This document shows, piece by piece, positions 46,251 through 56,518 of a stretch of DNA of 64,000 nucleotides. Source of the DNA: Siphonodentalium dalli (lineage: Eukaryota; Mollusca; Scaphopoda; Gadilida; Siphonodentaliidae); contig CP136061.1 of NCBI GenBank assembly GCA_032622095.1, positions 173,665,107-173,729,106 of the forward strand, written 5' to 3'. Below the pieces are notes generated by a model that saw only the letters and a list, made by a program, of their open reading frames with translations, was not told the DNA's origin and made no database searches. The stretch's first letter is position 1, and each line of letters opens with the position of its first letter. The translations under genes and the position numbers were made by a program.

Positions 46251-47155
46251 ATGACTAATCTTATGTTTATCACTGATCAGATAATTTTTCGGAAGATACA
46301 AAATCTGAACTAATTTTTTTGCATCTTCAAATGATATTTGGTACGACGAGCGCTATCTTTTTCTGAATCTCATCTTCTTTGCGTTATTGGACACTAGTCA
46401 ATGAACGCGGCTATGGTGATATAGGGTCTGGAAAAATTCACTCTGTGTTAGCACGGCCATCTTCTGTGGGTCGAAGCTATTGTACAGCAATTGTGCATTG
46501 TATATATAACAGACTGACTCAGAATCAAAATCATTGCTTCAAATGTGGTTGCTTCAGTGAGTGTGAACAAATTATCATTTCTTATCGAAGTGGTCATGTA
46601 TTTATCGGATGGCACAATGAGATGTTCCTTATCTCACATCTAGCTTTAAAATCGGTCCCAATTTTCGCCCAATCAAGTCGGGTGTGAACCCGCATCAACC
46701 TCGTCTAGCCCAGACTTCGATAATGGTATCCACGACATATCCACCTCAAATGTACCATCATATTTGGAAGCACTTGGAATAATATTCATTAAGAAAGATT
46801 GACCTTCTATTGTCGGGTTTAAATAATTTCATATTGATTATGTCAAAGGTGACTGGCATAAATAACAATCAGGCATTCAATGTATTACTGTTACTCGGTT
46901 CTTCGTTTTAAACAATCCTGTTCATCTGTAAATACCTCGCTCAAATTGCCACCTATTTCAAGGGACACGGTTTACTTGAGCACAATTGCTCATGAATGCA
47001 AGATTCGTCAATAATGGGCACCATTCAGATAGCAATTTTAAATAGAATTGCGCATCATGATGTCCCGGAGTAACATGAATATAATACATTGGGTTGTGTG
47101 AGACATTAGATGGCGGCGATAAAAGTGAAACATGACATATTTCACCATGTATTCT
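46251..47155. other. Non-coding stretch
   Basis: A 102-codon frame at 46379-46687 has no recognisable domain. Otherwise nothing. Confidence 0.4.
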
Positions 47156-47830
47156 GACCACCGTATTGGCAGCCATCTTGGGGTTAGTGAGCCATTTTGT
47201 AATCCAAAAACGACATTAAATTATCGTACACACCAAACATCTCCGCCACGCTCGATTCTGCACTTTATGGCTTCCAAGAAGATGACAAAATGGCTTTAGG
47301 TTATTTTTGGAGAACATCGCCTAAATTTTATCAAAATTTTGTGCCAGGAGGTGCATTGTGTAATAATTTCACTTCATTGTTCAAGTTTGTAGATCAGGAT
47401 ATATACCTGAAACTATAGTTTAGCAGTTCATCAACGACCGCTTTGTTAGGTAAACCATTTAAGCAAGTAATTGTGCGTTCTTACATAATTCACAATTTCC
47501 ACCTATATTGGCAGCCATTTTGGATTAATATGTCATTTTTTAATCCAAAGCGAATGAAATTGCCGTATACACCAATTATCTCCACCCTTACTAATTCTTT
47601 TCTGTTTTTGCCTTCCAGAAAATAACAAAAAACACGTTTTATAACATTTTTTAGGAAAAATTCTAAAATTTATTAAAATTACGGGTCTGGGGGGTACATT
47701 ATATATTGTTTCTACGTTAATGTTCAAGTTTGTAGACAGAAACTTATATATTATTACATTCTTTAGCAGACTTTCAACGGCTGTTGTGTTAATTAAGCCT
47801 ATTTGCATGTAACCGTGAGTTCTGTGTGCC
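47156..47830 (-). repeat. Two inverted units of the 353-bp repeat
   Basis: 'attggcagccatcttgg.gtta', 'tttagcagttcatcaacgaccg', 'taattgtgcgttc' and again 'ttggcagccatttt', 'agcagactttcaacggctgttgtgttaatt' match 39072-39800 in reverse complement. The two blocks face each other across ~7.4 kb including the copia element. Confidence 0.75.
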
Positions 47831-48375
47831 TTGTACACGATGGCGCATCTTAACTTTAGGGGGGAGGGTTGATTTTTTTGCGTCTGATAAAAAATAATGC
47901 GGCCTGCAGCGATAAGTTATATATCAAAATATAGCCAATTGGCAGTAGTTTCTCATGGTATAAAACAATGTGGCATACCCGATTTACTTTATGATTTAAA
48001 AGAAACAAAAGACAACGCTGTGCATGAATTGTCATATTTGTCTCACCCAAAATATTATTTGACGTCACATGACGTCATGACTGCAATTCCGAGATTCAAT
48101 GGTTACATATTTTACCCTACTCTGGTTATTGCCCCACCCTCATGTATCAAAATTGGACGAATATTTCTTCTCAAAATGTGTGAAAATGCTCTGTCAAAAA
48201 TGTCGGCTTTATTTAAAAAATGACAGATTTTTTTATCGGGTGCCTCAAGAAAACCACGTGGTGAGAAAAAAAGTCTGCCTATCTGACAAATGAAAGTTTA
48301 GTATTTACGCTAACCAAAAATGTAGGTCTCATAAATTCCCTCTATGTCCATATTTGCCTGGCCTACTGCTGCTGA

Positions 48376-48745
48376 GGCCGATCATGATCAGCATATGTTT
48401 AACTAATCCCTCTGTGATATTAATAGCTATGATCGAAATCATTATCTAGAGTGTTTACATTGATTTATAGAGTATACTGTTATGTACTAAAGTAGTACAG
48501 ACAATGTACATATAAACCACAAATTCTCAGAAATTATTGGAATTTATGGGTCCTAGTGCCATTTATGCACAAGTAGTGTCACTTTGACATTGGTATACCC
48601 TCGTAGCTCACAAGAAAATAGTTTAGACCATACAAAAGTGTTATCATATAATGTTTATACACACGTAATATAATGAGGATTATACAGCCATAATATGATG
48701 AAGATGCTGGCCCCTATGACCCATATCGTATGGGTAAAAATAAAA
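48376..48745 (+). mobile_element. Short (~370 bp) hairpin-ended element
   Basis: The start is GGCCGATCATGATCAGC, a variant of the GGCCGATCACGATCGGC hairpin at 5287, 28950 and 51294, followed by 'atgtttaac'. The end is ACCCATATCGTATGGGT followed by AAAAATAAAAA. There is no core repeat inside, so it may be a deletion derivative. Confidence 0.6.
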
Positions 48746-48760
48746 ATCACAATATATAGA

Positions 48761-48889
48761 CAATAGTTAACTGTCATCAGCGACGAACAAAGTTTCTCCT
48801 CGAGTGAGATGCGCAGGATTATTTTTCACAAGGCGTTAGCCGAGTGAAAAATAATCCTCGCATCTCACGCTGATGACAGTTAACTATTG
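48761..48889. repeat. 129-bp palindrome with two stems
   Basis: The outer arms are a perfect 22-bp inverted repeat (CAATAGTTAACTGTCATCAG... at 48761-48782 and its complement at 48868-48889). The inner arms GTGAGATGCG.AGGATTATTTTTCAC and complement pair over ~25 bp with one bulge around AAGGCGTTAGCCGA. It lies 376 bases beyond the stop codon of the tyrosine recombinase and may be part of that element. Confidence 0.85.
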
Positions 48890-49264
48890 TGTTTATTATA
48901 TTTTCCACAACAGTTTGTCACGACACAACTCTAATAACATGCATTGAGAAGATGTTCCGATTCTGAATATTGACCTAAATGTTTCCGTTAAATTACGCGC
49001 AATGATAAAATAACAACCCAAATAAGGTAAATCTATTATGTCACTCATTCATGAATTTTTTACTATAGCGGCGCGCGCCATAGTATTTTGCCCCGTATAA
49101 GGAACGTGACGTCATTTCATTAACGATTTCTCCTATTGCCACCAACTTCAAAGGAGATTGTTTTGGAGGAATTTTTCAAACAAACAACAAACTTTATTGA
49201 GTAAATTAGTAAGTGTTTTTGGAGTGTCATTGTGTGGATAAGCCTTCCTAGTAACTGTTCTATA
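48890..49264 (-). other. 3' flank of the tyrosine recombinase gene
   Basis: It contains a GC-rich near-palindrome ACTATAGCGGCGCGCGCCATAGT (49064-49086) and the polyadenylation signal at 49193-49198. Confidence 0.5.
49193..49198 (-). terminator. Polyadenylation signal AATAAA
   Basis: AATAAA on the minus strand lies 66 bases downstream of the stop codon of the recombinase frame, a normal distance for a eukaryotic transcript end. Confidence 0.6.
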
Positions 49265-50902
49265 TCACTGTTCACTTTCATTTGGAATATCCACTCGAAT
49301 ATCAGTGGAACTTGAAGTGGAACTGCTTGAAGTGGATTTCAGCACTGTTTTCATTTTCTTGGTGCAAATGCACTTGTGGGAATAATTGTTTATCACGATT
49401 TCGATCTTTGGATTCCGAAGTGTAGCGTAACCAAAAATGTTTCCCAGTTGGTGTTGATCCTGCAAATTCACTGAGCTGGAATTTGTTGTCGATAATACAT
49501 TGGTGGTCTGTGTTTTTGGTGCTGTATTTTGTGTTTTCTGACTGTGCACTGGAACTGGTGGATTTTCCGGAATTTCAGCAGGTGAATCGTTGGACAAAAT
49601 AGCAGATATAGATTTTTCCTGGTGAGTGTTCATCCTTGAATAATTATTAATGCTATTAACATTGCGATGCCCAGACACTTGAACTATATGGTGTGATGGG
49701 ATGTCAGCATCATTTAGTTCCTGAATCAAGCGTTTCCTTGTGCTATGATTTGTGAGTCTTCTCTCTGCAGATAATTCACCATCAATTTTCATCTGCGGCA
49801 TGAATTTTCGAATTTGGTTTATACCCAGGCGCTGATTTTTGAACCATTTTTGCCCACTCGCGACGTAGGTGTTTGTATCAATCTGTTTCTGTGTATCCGA
49901 TACCATAGAAATATAGAATGGCGAATCTGGCGATAACATGTTGATCGGACGTTTCTCTTTAAATATATTGTAAATATAAATAGGGTTCCTTTCTTGTGTT
50001 GTTGTTTCATATGCCTTTGCTTTCAAAACTCTGTTATTAGCAACATCCCCGCCTGTTCTGGTTTTTGTCTGGCGTTCTTTCTCGATAAATATGTACTGTT
50101 TTCCGCTTTCGTCGCTTCCAATTTGAACGTCGCCCCATAGCAAATCGTACTGCTCTTGGCCGCCTCTCATCCCACAGTGAGTGGTAAATGTGAGCCACAT
50201 TGTATTTAGCAATGACTTTGGGGAGCATGAGCCCAATACATTCTTCTCATAAAGCTGTACAATTTCGGTATTTGTTAATCGGTCGGCCTCGAGTGGTTTA
50301 TTTCCCTTCCCAATGGATTTCAAATGCTTTTGTTTGGTTTTCATAACGTCCCTAGCTCTTGCAAAAATAGGGTCTTGCACAATACACTTAGTGTAGCCAG
50401 CTTTTCTCAGATATCTACTAATGCTGGAGTAGAACGCCCTGAGTGTGGTGGGTTCATATTCATCACCATCTCGCCGTCTCACAGACACAAGGAAGTGACA
50501 TAGGTACTCACAAAGAGTTCCAGGCTCGAGTTCCGCAAATTCTGATGTAAAGTCATATTTTGCCTTCAAGAAATTCTGGAATAACCTAACATCCAACATG
50601 GTTTTCTTTAATGTATTTTCATTTTCATTTTCGGCCATAAAGTTAGTCAATTGCTCATCATCCATCATTTGAAATCTCCCGTAGGATCGAGAATTCGATT
50701 CCGCAGCTCCCGAAACATTCTCGCTGGCATCGGCAGTCACCGAATCATCAACGTTACCATAATCTATGTCCGATTCCAAAAGTTGGCGTAAAAAGTCATC
50801 ATCAATCGTTCCTAAATCCATTTCTGACAACTGCAGTGACATTTTGACAGCTCGACAGAAGACAATTATTTTGGTGTAAGGGGAGTAACCCAAAACGTGC
50901 AC
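49265..50902 (-). CDS. Crypton-type tyrosine recombinase (DUF3504/KIAA1958-like)
   Basis: This is an intact, intronless frame of 545 codons. The second Met (50842, 21 codons in) has A at -3 (CAAAATG) and starts a plausible acidic N-terminus (MSLQLSEMDLGTIDDDFLRQ), so the protein may be 525 residues. Counting from the first Met, an all-helical core-binding region spans ~95-200. The catalytic domain spans ~205-435, with Arg 246 in CGMRGGQEQYDLLWGDV, a Lys near 280 in EKERQTKTR, His 386 and Arg 389 in NHSTRK, His 412 in SGHRNV, and the nucleophile Tyr 421 in INNYSRM. All residues needed for strand cleavage through a phosphotyrosine are present. A low-complexity S/T/N/P tail follows. The R-GGQE-LLWGDV style matches Crypton recombinases and the vertebrate KIAA1958/QRICH1/ZMYM proteins derived from them. 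It could be a live Crypton or a domesticated copy. Confidence 0.9.
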   Translation of the reverse strand: MHVLGYSPYTKIIVFCRAVKMSLQLSEMDLGTIDDDFLRQLLESDIDYGNVDDSVTADASENVSGAAESNSRSYGRFQMMDDEQLTNFMAENENENTLKKTMLDVRLFQNFLKAKYDFTSEFAELEPGTLCEYLCHFLVSVRRRDGDEYEPTTLRAFYSSISRYLRKAGYTKCIVQDPIFARARDVMKTKQKHLKSIGKGNKPLEADRLTNTEIVQLYEKNVLGSCSPKSLLNTMWLTFTTHCGMRGGQEQYDLLWGDVQIGSDESGKQYIFIEKERQTKTRTGGDVANNRVLKAKAYETTTQERNPIYIYNIFKEKRPINMLSPDSPFYISMVSDTQKQIDTNTYVASGQKWFKNQRLGINQIRKFMPQMKIDGELSAERRLTNHSTRKRLIQELNDADIPSHHIVQVSGHRNVNSINNYSRMNTHQEKSISAILSNDSPAEIPENPPVPVHSQKTQNTAPKTQTTNVLSTTNSSSVNLQDQHQLGNIFGYATLRNPKIEIVINNYSHKCICTKKMKTVLKSTSSSSTSSSTDIRVDIPNESEQ

Positions 50903-51287
50903 TTCGAGCTCGCTACTCGCGAGGTTGGGATAAATAGTCCGTCATCGCTGGGAGTAGGATAAACCTCTGGGAGTAGGATAACATCGTGGCACTTCCGGGA
51001 GTGGGGATACGATTATTATTTTGGCAGAAAAAGTTACTGAAAATATAATAATAATTATTATTTAAATCAATATTTATTTTATCCTACTCAAAGCTCAATA
51101 TGCTATTTTAAAATAAGTATCAATTTATGCAAACCTGTAGACAGTATTTCACTCCTTCATATATGAATTCAACATCAACCATATTAGATAGGCAGCAAGC
51201 TGGTAAAATTTGACCTCTGAAAAAAAATATATGGATATATATATTTATTATATGCTAATCTATCATTGTGCTATTTTTGAATCAGAT
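50903..51287 (-). promoter_or_regulatory. Upstream region of the recombinase with repeated CTACTCCC motifs
   Basis: On the minus strand, ATCC(C/T)(A/C)CTCCC-like motifs occur at about 50951, 50973 and 50998, about 22-25 bases apart. No TATA box at the right distance was identified. The repeats could be promoter elements or recombinase sites. Confidence 0.35.
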
Positions 51288-52331
51288 AACGAGAGGCCGA
51301 TCACGATCGGCAAATGTTTAACCCATACCTTGGCGATAGCGATTAGCTATAACTGATAATTGGTCAAAGATATTATCACAGTAATCCATATATCAGTACC
51401 TAACTTAAAATCAAAAGCTCAAATAATTTGTCTTAAGAAGGGGTTAAAGTATTTGGGGTGGGGGAGGAGTTGTTTTAAATTTCATAACTTAGTCCCTATG
51501 CACACAAGGACCTCTCATTGTGAGATCCAATGGTTTAGCCATTAATCAATTTGACAGATAGGATAAACAATTATCCAGCCAGCAGGTTGTTTATCTTTAC
51601 CTTCATACAACCACCCCCTAGAGCTCTGTAACATATGTCATCAATCAAATAACAGATTTCGCTTGGAATAACATCTATTAAAGGTACTCTCATATGCTCT
51701 GGATATTGAATGTTCACATGGTAATTTATAGATATCATTATATTACATGCAACTATTGCAATAAAATCTGCATATTTTCAAAACAGGACATCACACCTAA
51801 TTAATGGTATACAACTAAAACAAATTAGTGTCAATGACAAATTTTTTTTTTAATTAAATAATTTTTTTATTATTATCAAAGTTTTAAAATATTTTTTGTG
51901 TGTTAAATTGAGCGAGGAGTTAAAAAAAAAAAAAAAAAAAAACACATTTTAATTAAAAAAATAAATCGGATCAAACCCATATTCGAACTTGATCTGTATT
52001 TTGGGCTGACAATCTCACATACCAAATTTGGTGTCAATCAGATGAAAAAATGTTTGAGTTATGGCAGCATGCGTGAATTCTAAGTCGAAAAAGGGCCATA
52101 ACTCTAAAAAAATAACTCGGATAAAACCCATATTCGAACTCGATCCGTATTTTGGACTGAGAAACCTATATACAAAATTTGGTTCCAATCAAATAGAAAA
52201 TGTTTGAGTTATCGGATTATGCGTAAAGTGTCTACGGACGGAAAACAGACAGAGAGACGGACGAACAACGAGTGGTCAATCCGGATGTTGACACTATGTG
52301 TACCATACTATGGTATGGGTACACATAAAAA
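51288..52331 (+). mobile_element. Hairpin-ended element, copy 3, carrying module A
   Basis: It starts AACGAGAGGCCGATCACG and continues like the copies at 5281 and 28944 for ~60 bp. It then contains module A (51460-51920, matching 7421-7905), an A-run, two cores, a GACGGAAAACAGACAG microsatellite and the TGTGTACCATAC/GTATGGGTACACA hairpin (52297-52325) with AAAAA. It is half the length of the 2-kb copies, so the interior is replaceable. Confidence 0.8.
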
Positions 52332-52332
52332 G

Positions 52333-52690
52333 TTTTATCTCATGCGGAGAAAAACCTGGTGTGCCCTTTTAATATTTCAATTCACATTTGTAATCAATTG
52401 AAATCAATGTCGAAAAAGCTTTCCATTAATATATAAATAAAACAAACTACACCTGCAGTTCTAAAAGTGTTATGAACAATTATTTTGTTCTCATAGACTG
52501 ATACAGAGCTCTCAAGTTTTTAAAAATTTGAAAACCAAAGTTGTCATCCCATGCAACCAACAAAATATAAATGAATCTACTAAACACAATCACATTATTA
52601 ACCCCCAATAGTAATGCTATTAAACAATAAAACCAGATTATGCCTTTAAGATAAAATTTAAATAACCATGCATATAAAATATAATAGTAT
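52333..52690 (+). repeat. Dispersed module B, copy 2
   Basis: Collinear with 13985-14372. It again begins directly after the TACCATAC hairpin tail. Confidence 0.75.
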
Positions 52691-52912
52691 AGACATTTGA
52701 CCCGCTATAAATCAACCGAGTGTGACACCTTGAACAAGTTTTAAACTAGTTGTCATAGCAATGCTCCACAGTCCACACCTGATATCACTCCCAACACCAA
52801 ATTGTAATTTTTCAAGAATTAATTGAGTTAATTAAAATAATCAAAGGGCCATAATCCATTATGACAGCATGCATGAATTCGAAGTCGAAAAAGGGCCATA
52901 ACTCCATAACAA
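52691..52912 (+). repeat. Spacer and left half of a split core repeat
   Basis: 52843-52912 reads 'aaagggccataatcc...gaagtcgaaaaagggccataactcc' and is cut by the element that starts at 52913. The right half resumes at 53736. Confidence 0.7.
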
Positions 52913-53735
52913 AACAAGAGGTGGCATCAGAGATGCTGTGTCTCGTTTTCGGTGGCTTACCGCCAATTGGTGTGCATCAGTATCGGTAGACTAATTAATA
53001 GGTAAAATCGAAAAATGACTAATTAATGGCCATAACTCCATCAAATTTTATCGGACCAGGCCGGTTTTCGAACTCGTCCGAGATATTCTTGGGAGACACC
53101 TATATACCAAATTTCAATCAAATCGGATAACGTTTGTTGAAGTTATCGCGCTAACAAGCTGAAAATTCATAAAAAATGACTAATTAAGGGCCATAACTCT
53201 ATCAAATTTTATCGGACGAGGCCGGTTTTTTGAACTCATCCGAGATATTCTTGGGAGACACCTATATACCAAATTTCAATCAAATCGGATAACGTTTGTT
53301 GAAGTTATCGCACTAACGAGCTGAAAATTCGTGAAAAATGACTAATTAAGGGCCATAACTATATCAAATTTTATCGGACGAGGCCGGTTTTCGAACTCAT
53401 CCGAGATATTCTTGGGAGACACCTATATACCAAATTTCAATCAAATCGGATAACGTTTGTTGAAGTTATCGCGCTAACGAGCTGAAAATTCAAAGGGCCA
53501 TAACTCTGTAATAAATGTGCGGACGAACCCGATTTTTTTGTCTGCAGCTTACGTGCATGGATATGTACTCAAACACCAAAATTTTTTAAATTTTAAATTT
53601 TAAAATTTTAATCCGTCAATAAACGGTTGAGTTATAAGCAAAACACGCCGCCCGCCCCGCCCGTACGCCGCCCGCCCCGCCCACCGTCCCTCATCAAACT
53701 ATAAGTCGAGTTTTGGAAAAAAACTCGACTAAAAA
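52913..53735 (+). mobile_element. Complete hairpin-ended element nested in another's A-run
   Basis: It starts AACAAGAGGTGGCATCAGAG with a GCATC/GATGC hairpin. Three near-identical cores start at 53016, 53177 and 53339 (161-162 bp). A CCGCCCGCCCCGCCCG microsatellite appears twice. The tail hairpin GTCGAGTTTT/AAAACTCGAC (53705-53729) is followed by TAAAAA. Flanks 'ccataactccataacaa' and 'aactcggatcaaaccc' together match the intact host at 14718-14745 ('ataactccgtaaaaaaactcggatcaaaccc'). The insertion point is thus inside the host's oligo-A with no other sequence lost. Confidence 0.85.
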
Positions 53736-53944
53736 CTCGGATCAAACCCATATTCGAACTCGATCTGTATTTTGGGCTGAGAAACCCATATACAAAATTT
53801 GGTTCTGATCGGATTGAAAATGTTCGAGTTATCGCACCATGCGTAAAGTGTCTACAGACAGACAGACGGACGGACTAACGACGAGTGGTTAATCCGGACA
53901 ACGACACTATGTTTACCATACTATGGTATGGGTAAACATAAAAA
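53736..53944 (+). mobile_element. Right half of the host element with TGTTTACCATAC tail
   Basis: One core continues from 'ctcggatcaaacccatattcg' to a GACAGACAGACGGACGG microsatellite, the hairpin at 53910-53938 and AAAAA. Confidence 0.85.
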
Positions 53945-54061
53945 CCGTTATCCGTCTAGGGTCATTACCATGGCTGCGCTTGGTTATACAAATTTGGACT
54001 TTTTACTCATCTTTCGAGTTAAGTCATGGACCAATTGAGCAGAGCATATAATACACAGAAC

Positions 54062-54114
54062 ATCTACACTTTTTGGTTGGATATGGTAATCATATCCAAC
54101 CAAAAAGTGTAGAT
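54062..54114. repeat. Perfect 24-bp inverted repeat with 5-base loop
   Basis: The arms (ATCTACACTTTTTGGTTGGA... and its exact complement) pair without a mismatch across 24 bp around GTAAT. No other copy was seen in the window, and it does not sit at the end of a recognised element. Confidence 0.95.
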
Positions 54115-54400
54115 ATCCTCTATATATAGTATGCTGATATATCTATCTATACATTTGATAGAATAAATAAAACCTTCAAAAGTTAAAGATACAATTGAAA
54201 AATGTTCAGAATGAAGATATCATCGGAAAAGTAGATAAAAACAATAAGATAATATAGTGTAAGATAAGAAAAGATATATTTTAATCAAAGTCAGATGAAA
54301 AACATAATATTTGTCACTGTAGCTCAACTAAGAGAGAGGATAATGTCATATATACTATCCAATGGTGCGATAAGGAACAGGGAAAGTTGAAATGTTTTAG
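54115..54400. other. AT-rich non-coding spacer
   Basis: Nothing supported. Confidence 0.4.
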
Positions 54401-54795
54401 TATTACAAGAGTTCAACTGAGCCATATTAAGTTTGGGATCAATTGGATGAAAAATCTTGGCTGTAAGGCATACCAAAGGATTCAGTCATGCAAAGATTAT
54501 AATCCAGGATGGTTGCCAGCGACCATTTTTTTTATTGAAAATCATTCAATTCAATAGCTCCCATCTAGAAGTGATCCTAAACATGCCTGTAAATTTGGAA
54601 AACATTTCTCCAATAAATGTGAGATGCAGTGTGTGCCGATGGATTCAAATTTGAAATCCAAGATGGCTGCTGGTGGCCATGTTTTTTTTAAACAAATTTC
54701 GTAAACATTGATGGTTCGCATCTAGAGTCACCCCGAACATCCATTCAAATTTTGTTGATGATCTGATGAGAGAAGTGATCTGTAGGGTGTGCTAA
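54401..54795 (+). repeat. 'Gaggtcaccc...gtagggtgtgc' repeat family, block 4
   Basis: Units share 'caaaggattcagtcatgcaaag', 'tccaataaatgtgagatgcagtgtgtgccgatgg', 'atccaagatggctgctggtggcc' and 'gtagggtgtgct' with 18.4-21.1 kb. An AACAAGACAGTC hairpin start follows at 54792. Confidence 0.75.
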
Positions 54796-55855
54796 AACAA
54801 GACAGTCAATGACTGTGGTGTTGGTTACCATAATGTAAAAAAAAGACAGAGAAGACTGGGACTCTAAAGACTACAATAGTCGGTGCTTGCCAATTCACTT
54901 TAAAATAAAGTAGTTATAAACATGGACACAGGTAGAGGGTCTTCATTGAAAGGGGAGGGGATATAGGGGTGTCCACCTTGAAATTTCTAACTGCACACCC
55001 ACACATTTATCAAAACCTTACTGATAATACCAGTAAAATCAAAATTATTACATGCATTGTCAACTCAACCAAGATCGCGAGACACACACCTTTTGGTGGC
55101 CTGCTTTTCCATTCCATTTAACTCTTTAACCTTCAATAACGTGATTTGACGTGTCTAACGCGTACGTGTAACATTGCCCATGACAGCCCTCATCGGTAAT
55201 GTCAAGGTTAGGGCCCGACGAAGCTTCGAGATTCGATTTGAAATATTCGATTCGAAAGTGGTCGTGTGATTCGGGATATTTCGAATCGTTGTATACAATT
55301 CCTTTATCGCCTGCACTATCTCGGCATACAAGCTACCAACTGCTCAAGTGAGCGAGATAATTCGGTTGGTGGAAATGTCGTTACTAACAGACGGCACACC
55401 TTTTCTCACCATAACGCCAAAATCCTTATTTGGACCTTCGGAAATCGTTCTCTCATAATCCAAATGAGTGGAAATGAGCAGACAGCCAGAAACTCCATGT
55501 TTCCGTTTAGTTCATCAGAAATTTTCATCTGATTTTGAATTCGGAAAACAAATAAGTTGTTACATTGAATCATTGTTGTTTTTATTATCCTTAAAGAAAA
55601 TGCAGACATAATCTGGAGGTCTAATAGGACCTATATATTGGATCATCGGAAACATCTTCCAGCAACAAGTCATGCTACCTTTATACACAGTTATTGGGCA
55701 TAAGGCCATATACACGCGTTAACAAAAAACGTATTAAAGGTATATCCCATTAAATTCCGATTCAATTTACACTTTTACAGTGCTGGACTTGGATATGTGT
55801 GATTACCAGAAACCGAGTTTTTAATTTGTAAGAAATTTGTAGCAAACATATATTA
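54796..55855. other. Non-coding stretch after an AACAAGACAGTC start
   Basis: The first ~140 bp match 7909-8040. A TTCGA-rich segment at 55220-55290 ('attcgatttgaaatattcgattcga') may be a decayed transposon end. Confidence 0.4.
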
Positions 55856-56502
55856 GGGAGCTTGTCCAATTCCGACGGAGTTTCCGTCGGAATCGGAGTT
55901 TCCGATGGATATTTCCGATCTCCGATACCGATGGCAATCGGAGTTTTTGTATCGGTATAAAACTCCGATTCCGTCGGAGATTTTTCGCTGTGTCGTCGGT
56001 AAAATCATCCGATTCAATCGGAGTTTTATATCGGAGTTCCCGTTCTTCAAGTGCGGTATGTTTTGGAAAACTCCGATCCCGTGAATTTTCGTAGGAGCTT
56101 TTAATAAATCGTCGTTTCGGTTCTTCGTGTATATTGTTTATATATATACCAGACACAACGGAGAAAGACATGTAACATGTTACGTCCATTCTCAGCGACT
56201 CGGCCATTTCCGCTTCGCTGAGGAAATAACCTCCCCATAAATAGAAACCATATTCGCGCAATGCTAAAATAGGCCTATAATTATCAGTCGACGTAAACAT
56301 CTCCGTAATAATTATAATATCAGATGAATTTATATGATAATAATATACTGAGTTGAAATTTATGTCGACTGTATAATTATATGCGTGCAGGATTTGAACC
56401 GGTGGAATATGATATCTACTGGTAAGTATATTATTGGGTGCATACAAGATTTGAAATACACTGGGTTTACGGTATTCTCAGAATCCGACGATGTTGCAAA
56501 TA
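55856..56502 (-). mobile_element. Inverted copy of the right end of the 15.06-18.07 kb element
   Basis: It begins GGGAGCTTGTCCAATTCCGA after TTA (55853-55855). In reverse complement it matches 17530-18070, including the 'gaagaaccgaa.cgacgattta' and 'ccaccggttcaaatcctgc' segments. The match stops near 56502. It contains an extra 97-bp insertion at 56280-56376 that the other copy lacks. A 208-codon frame here and the 115-118-codon frames at 17.75-18.10 kb are translations of TCCGAT-rich DNA. Confidence 0.8.
56280..56376. mobile_element. 97-bp MITE with TATA duplication
   Basis: The homologous site at about 17653-17660 reads 'cgcatataggcc'. Here the reverse-complement site is opened at TATA, with TATA on both sides (56276-56279, 56377-56380). 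The ends ATTATCAGTCGAC and GTCGACTGTATAAT are inverted repeats with one gap. The filled and empty sites within one window define its ends. Confidence 0.85.
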
Positions 56503-56518
56503 TAGTTTATATCGCTAA

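Noticed and set aside
46379-46687. 102-codon frame after the copia element
   Set aside because: No domain, no conserved motif, and ordinary length for chance in this composition.
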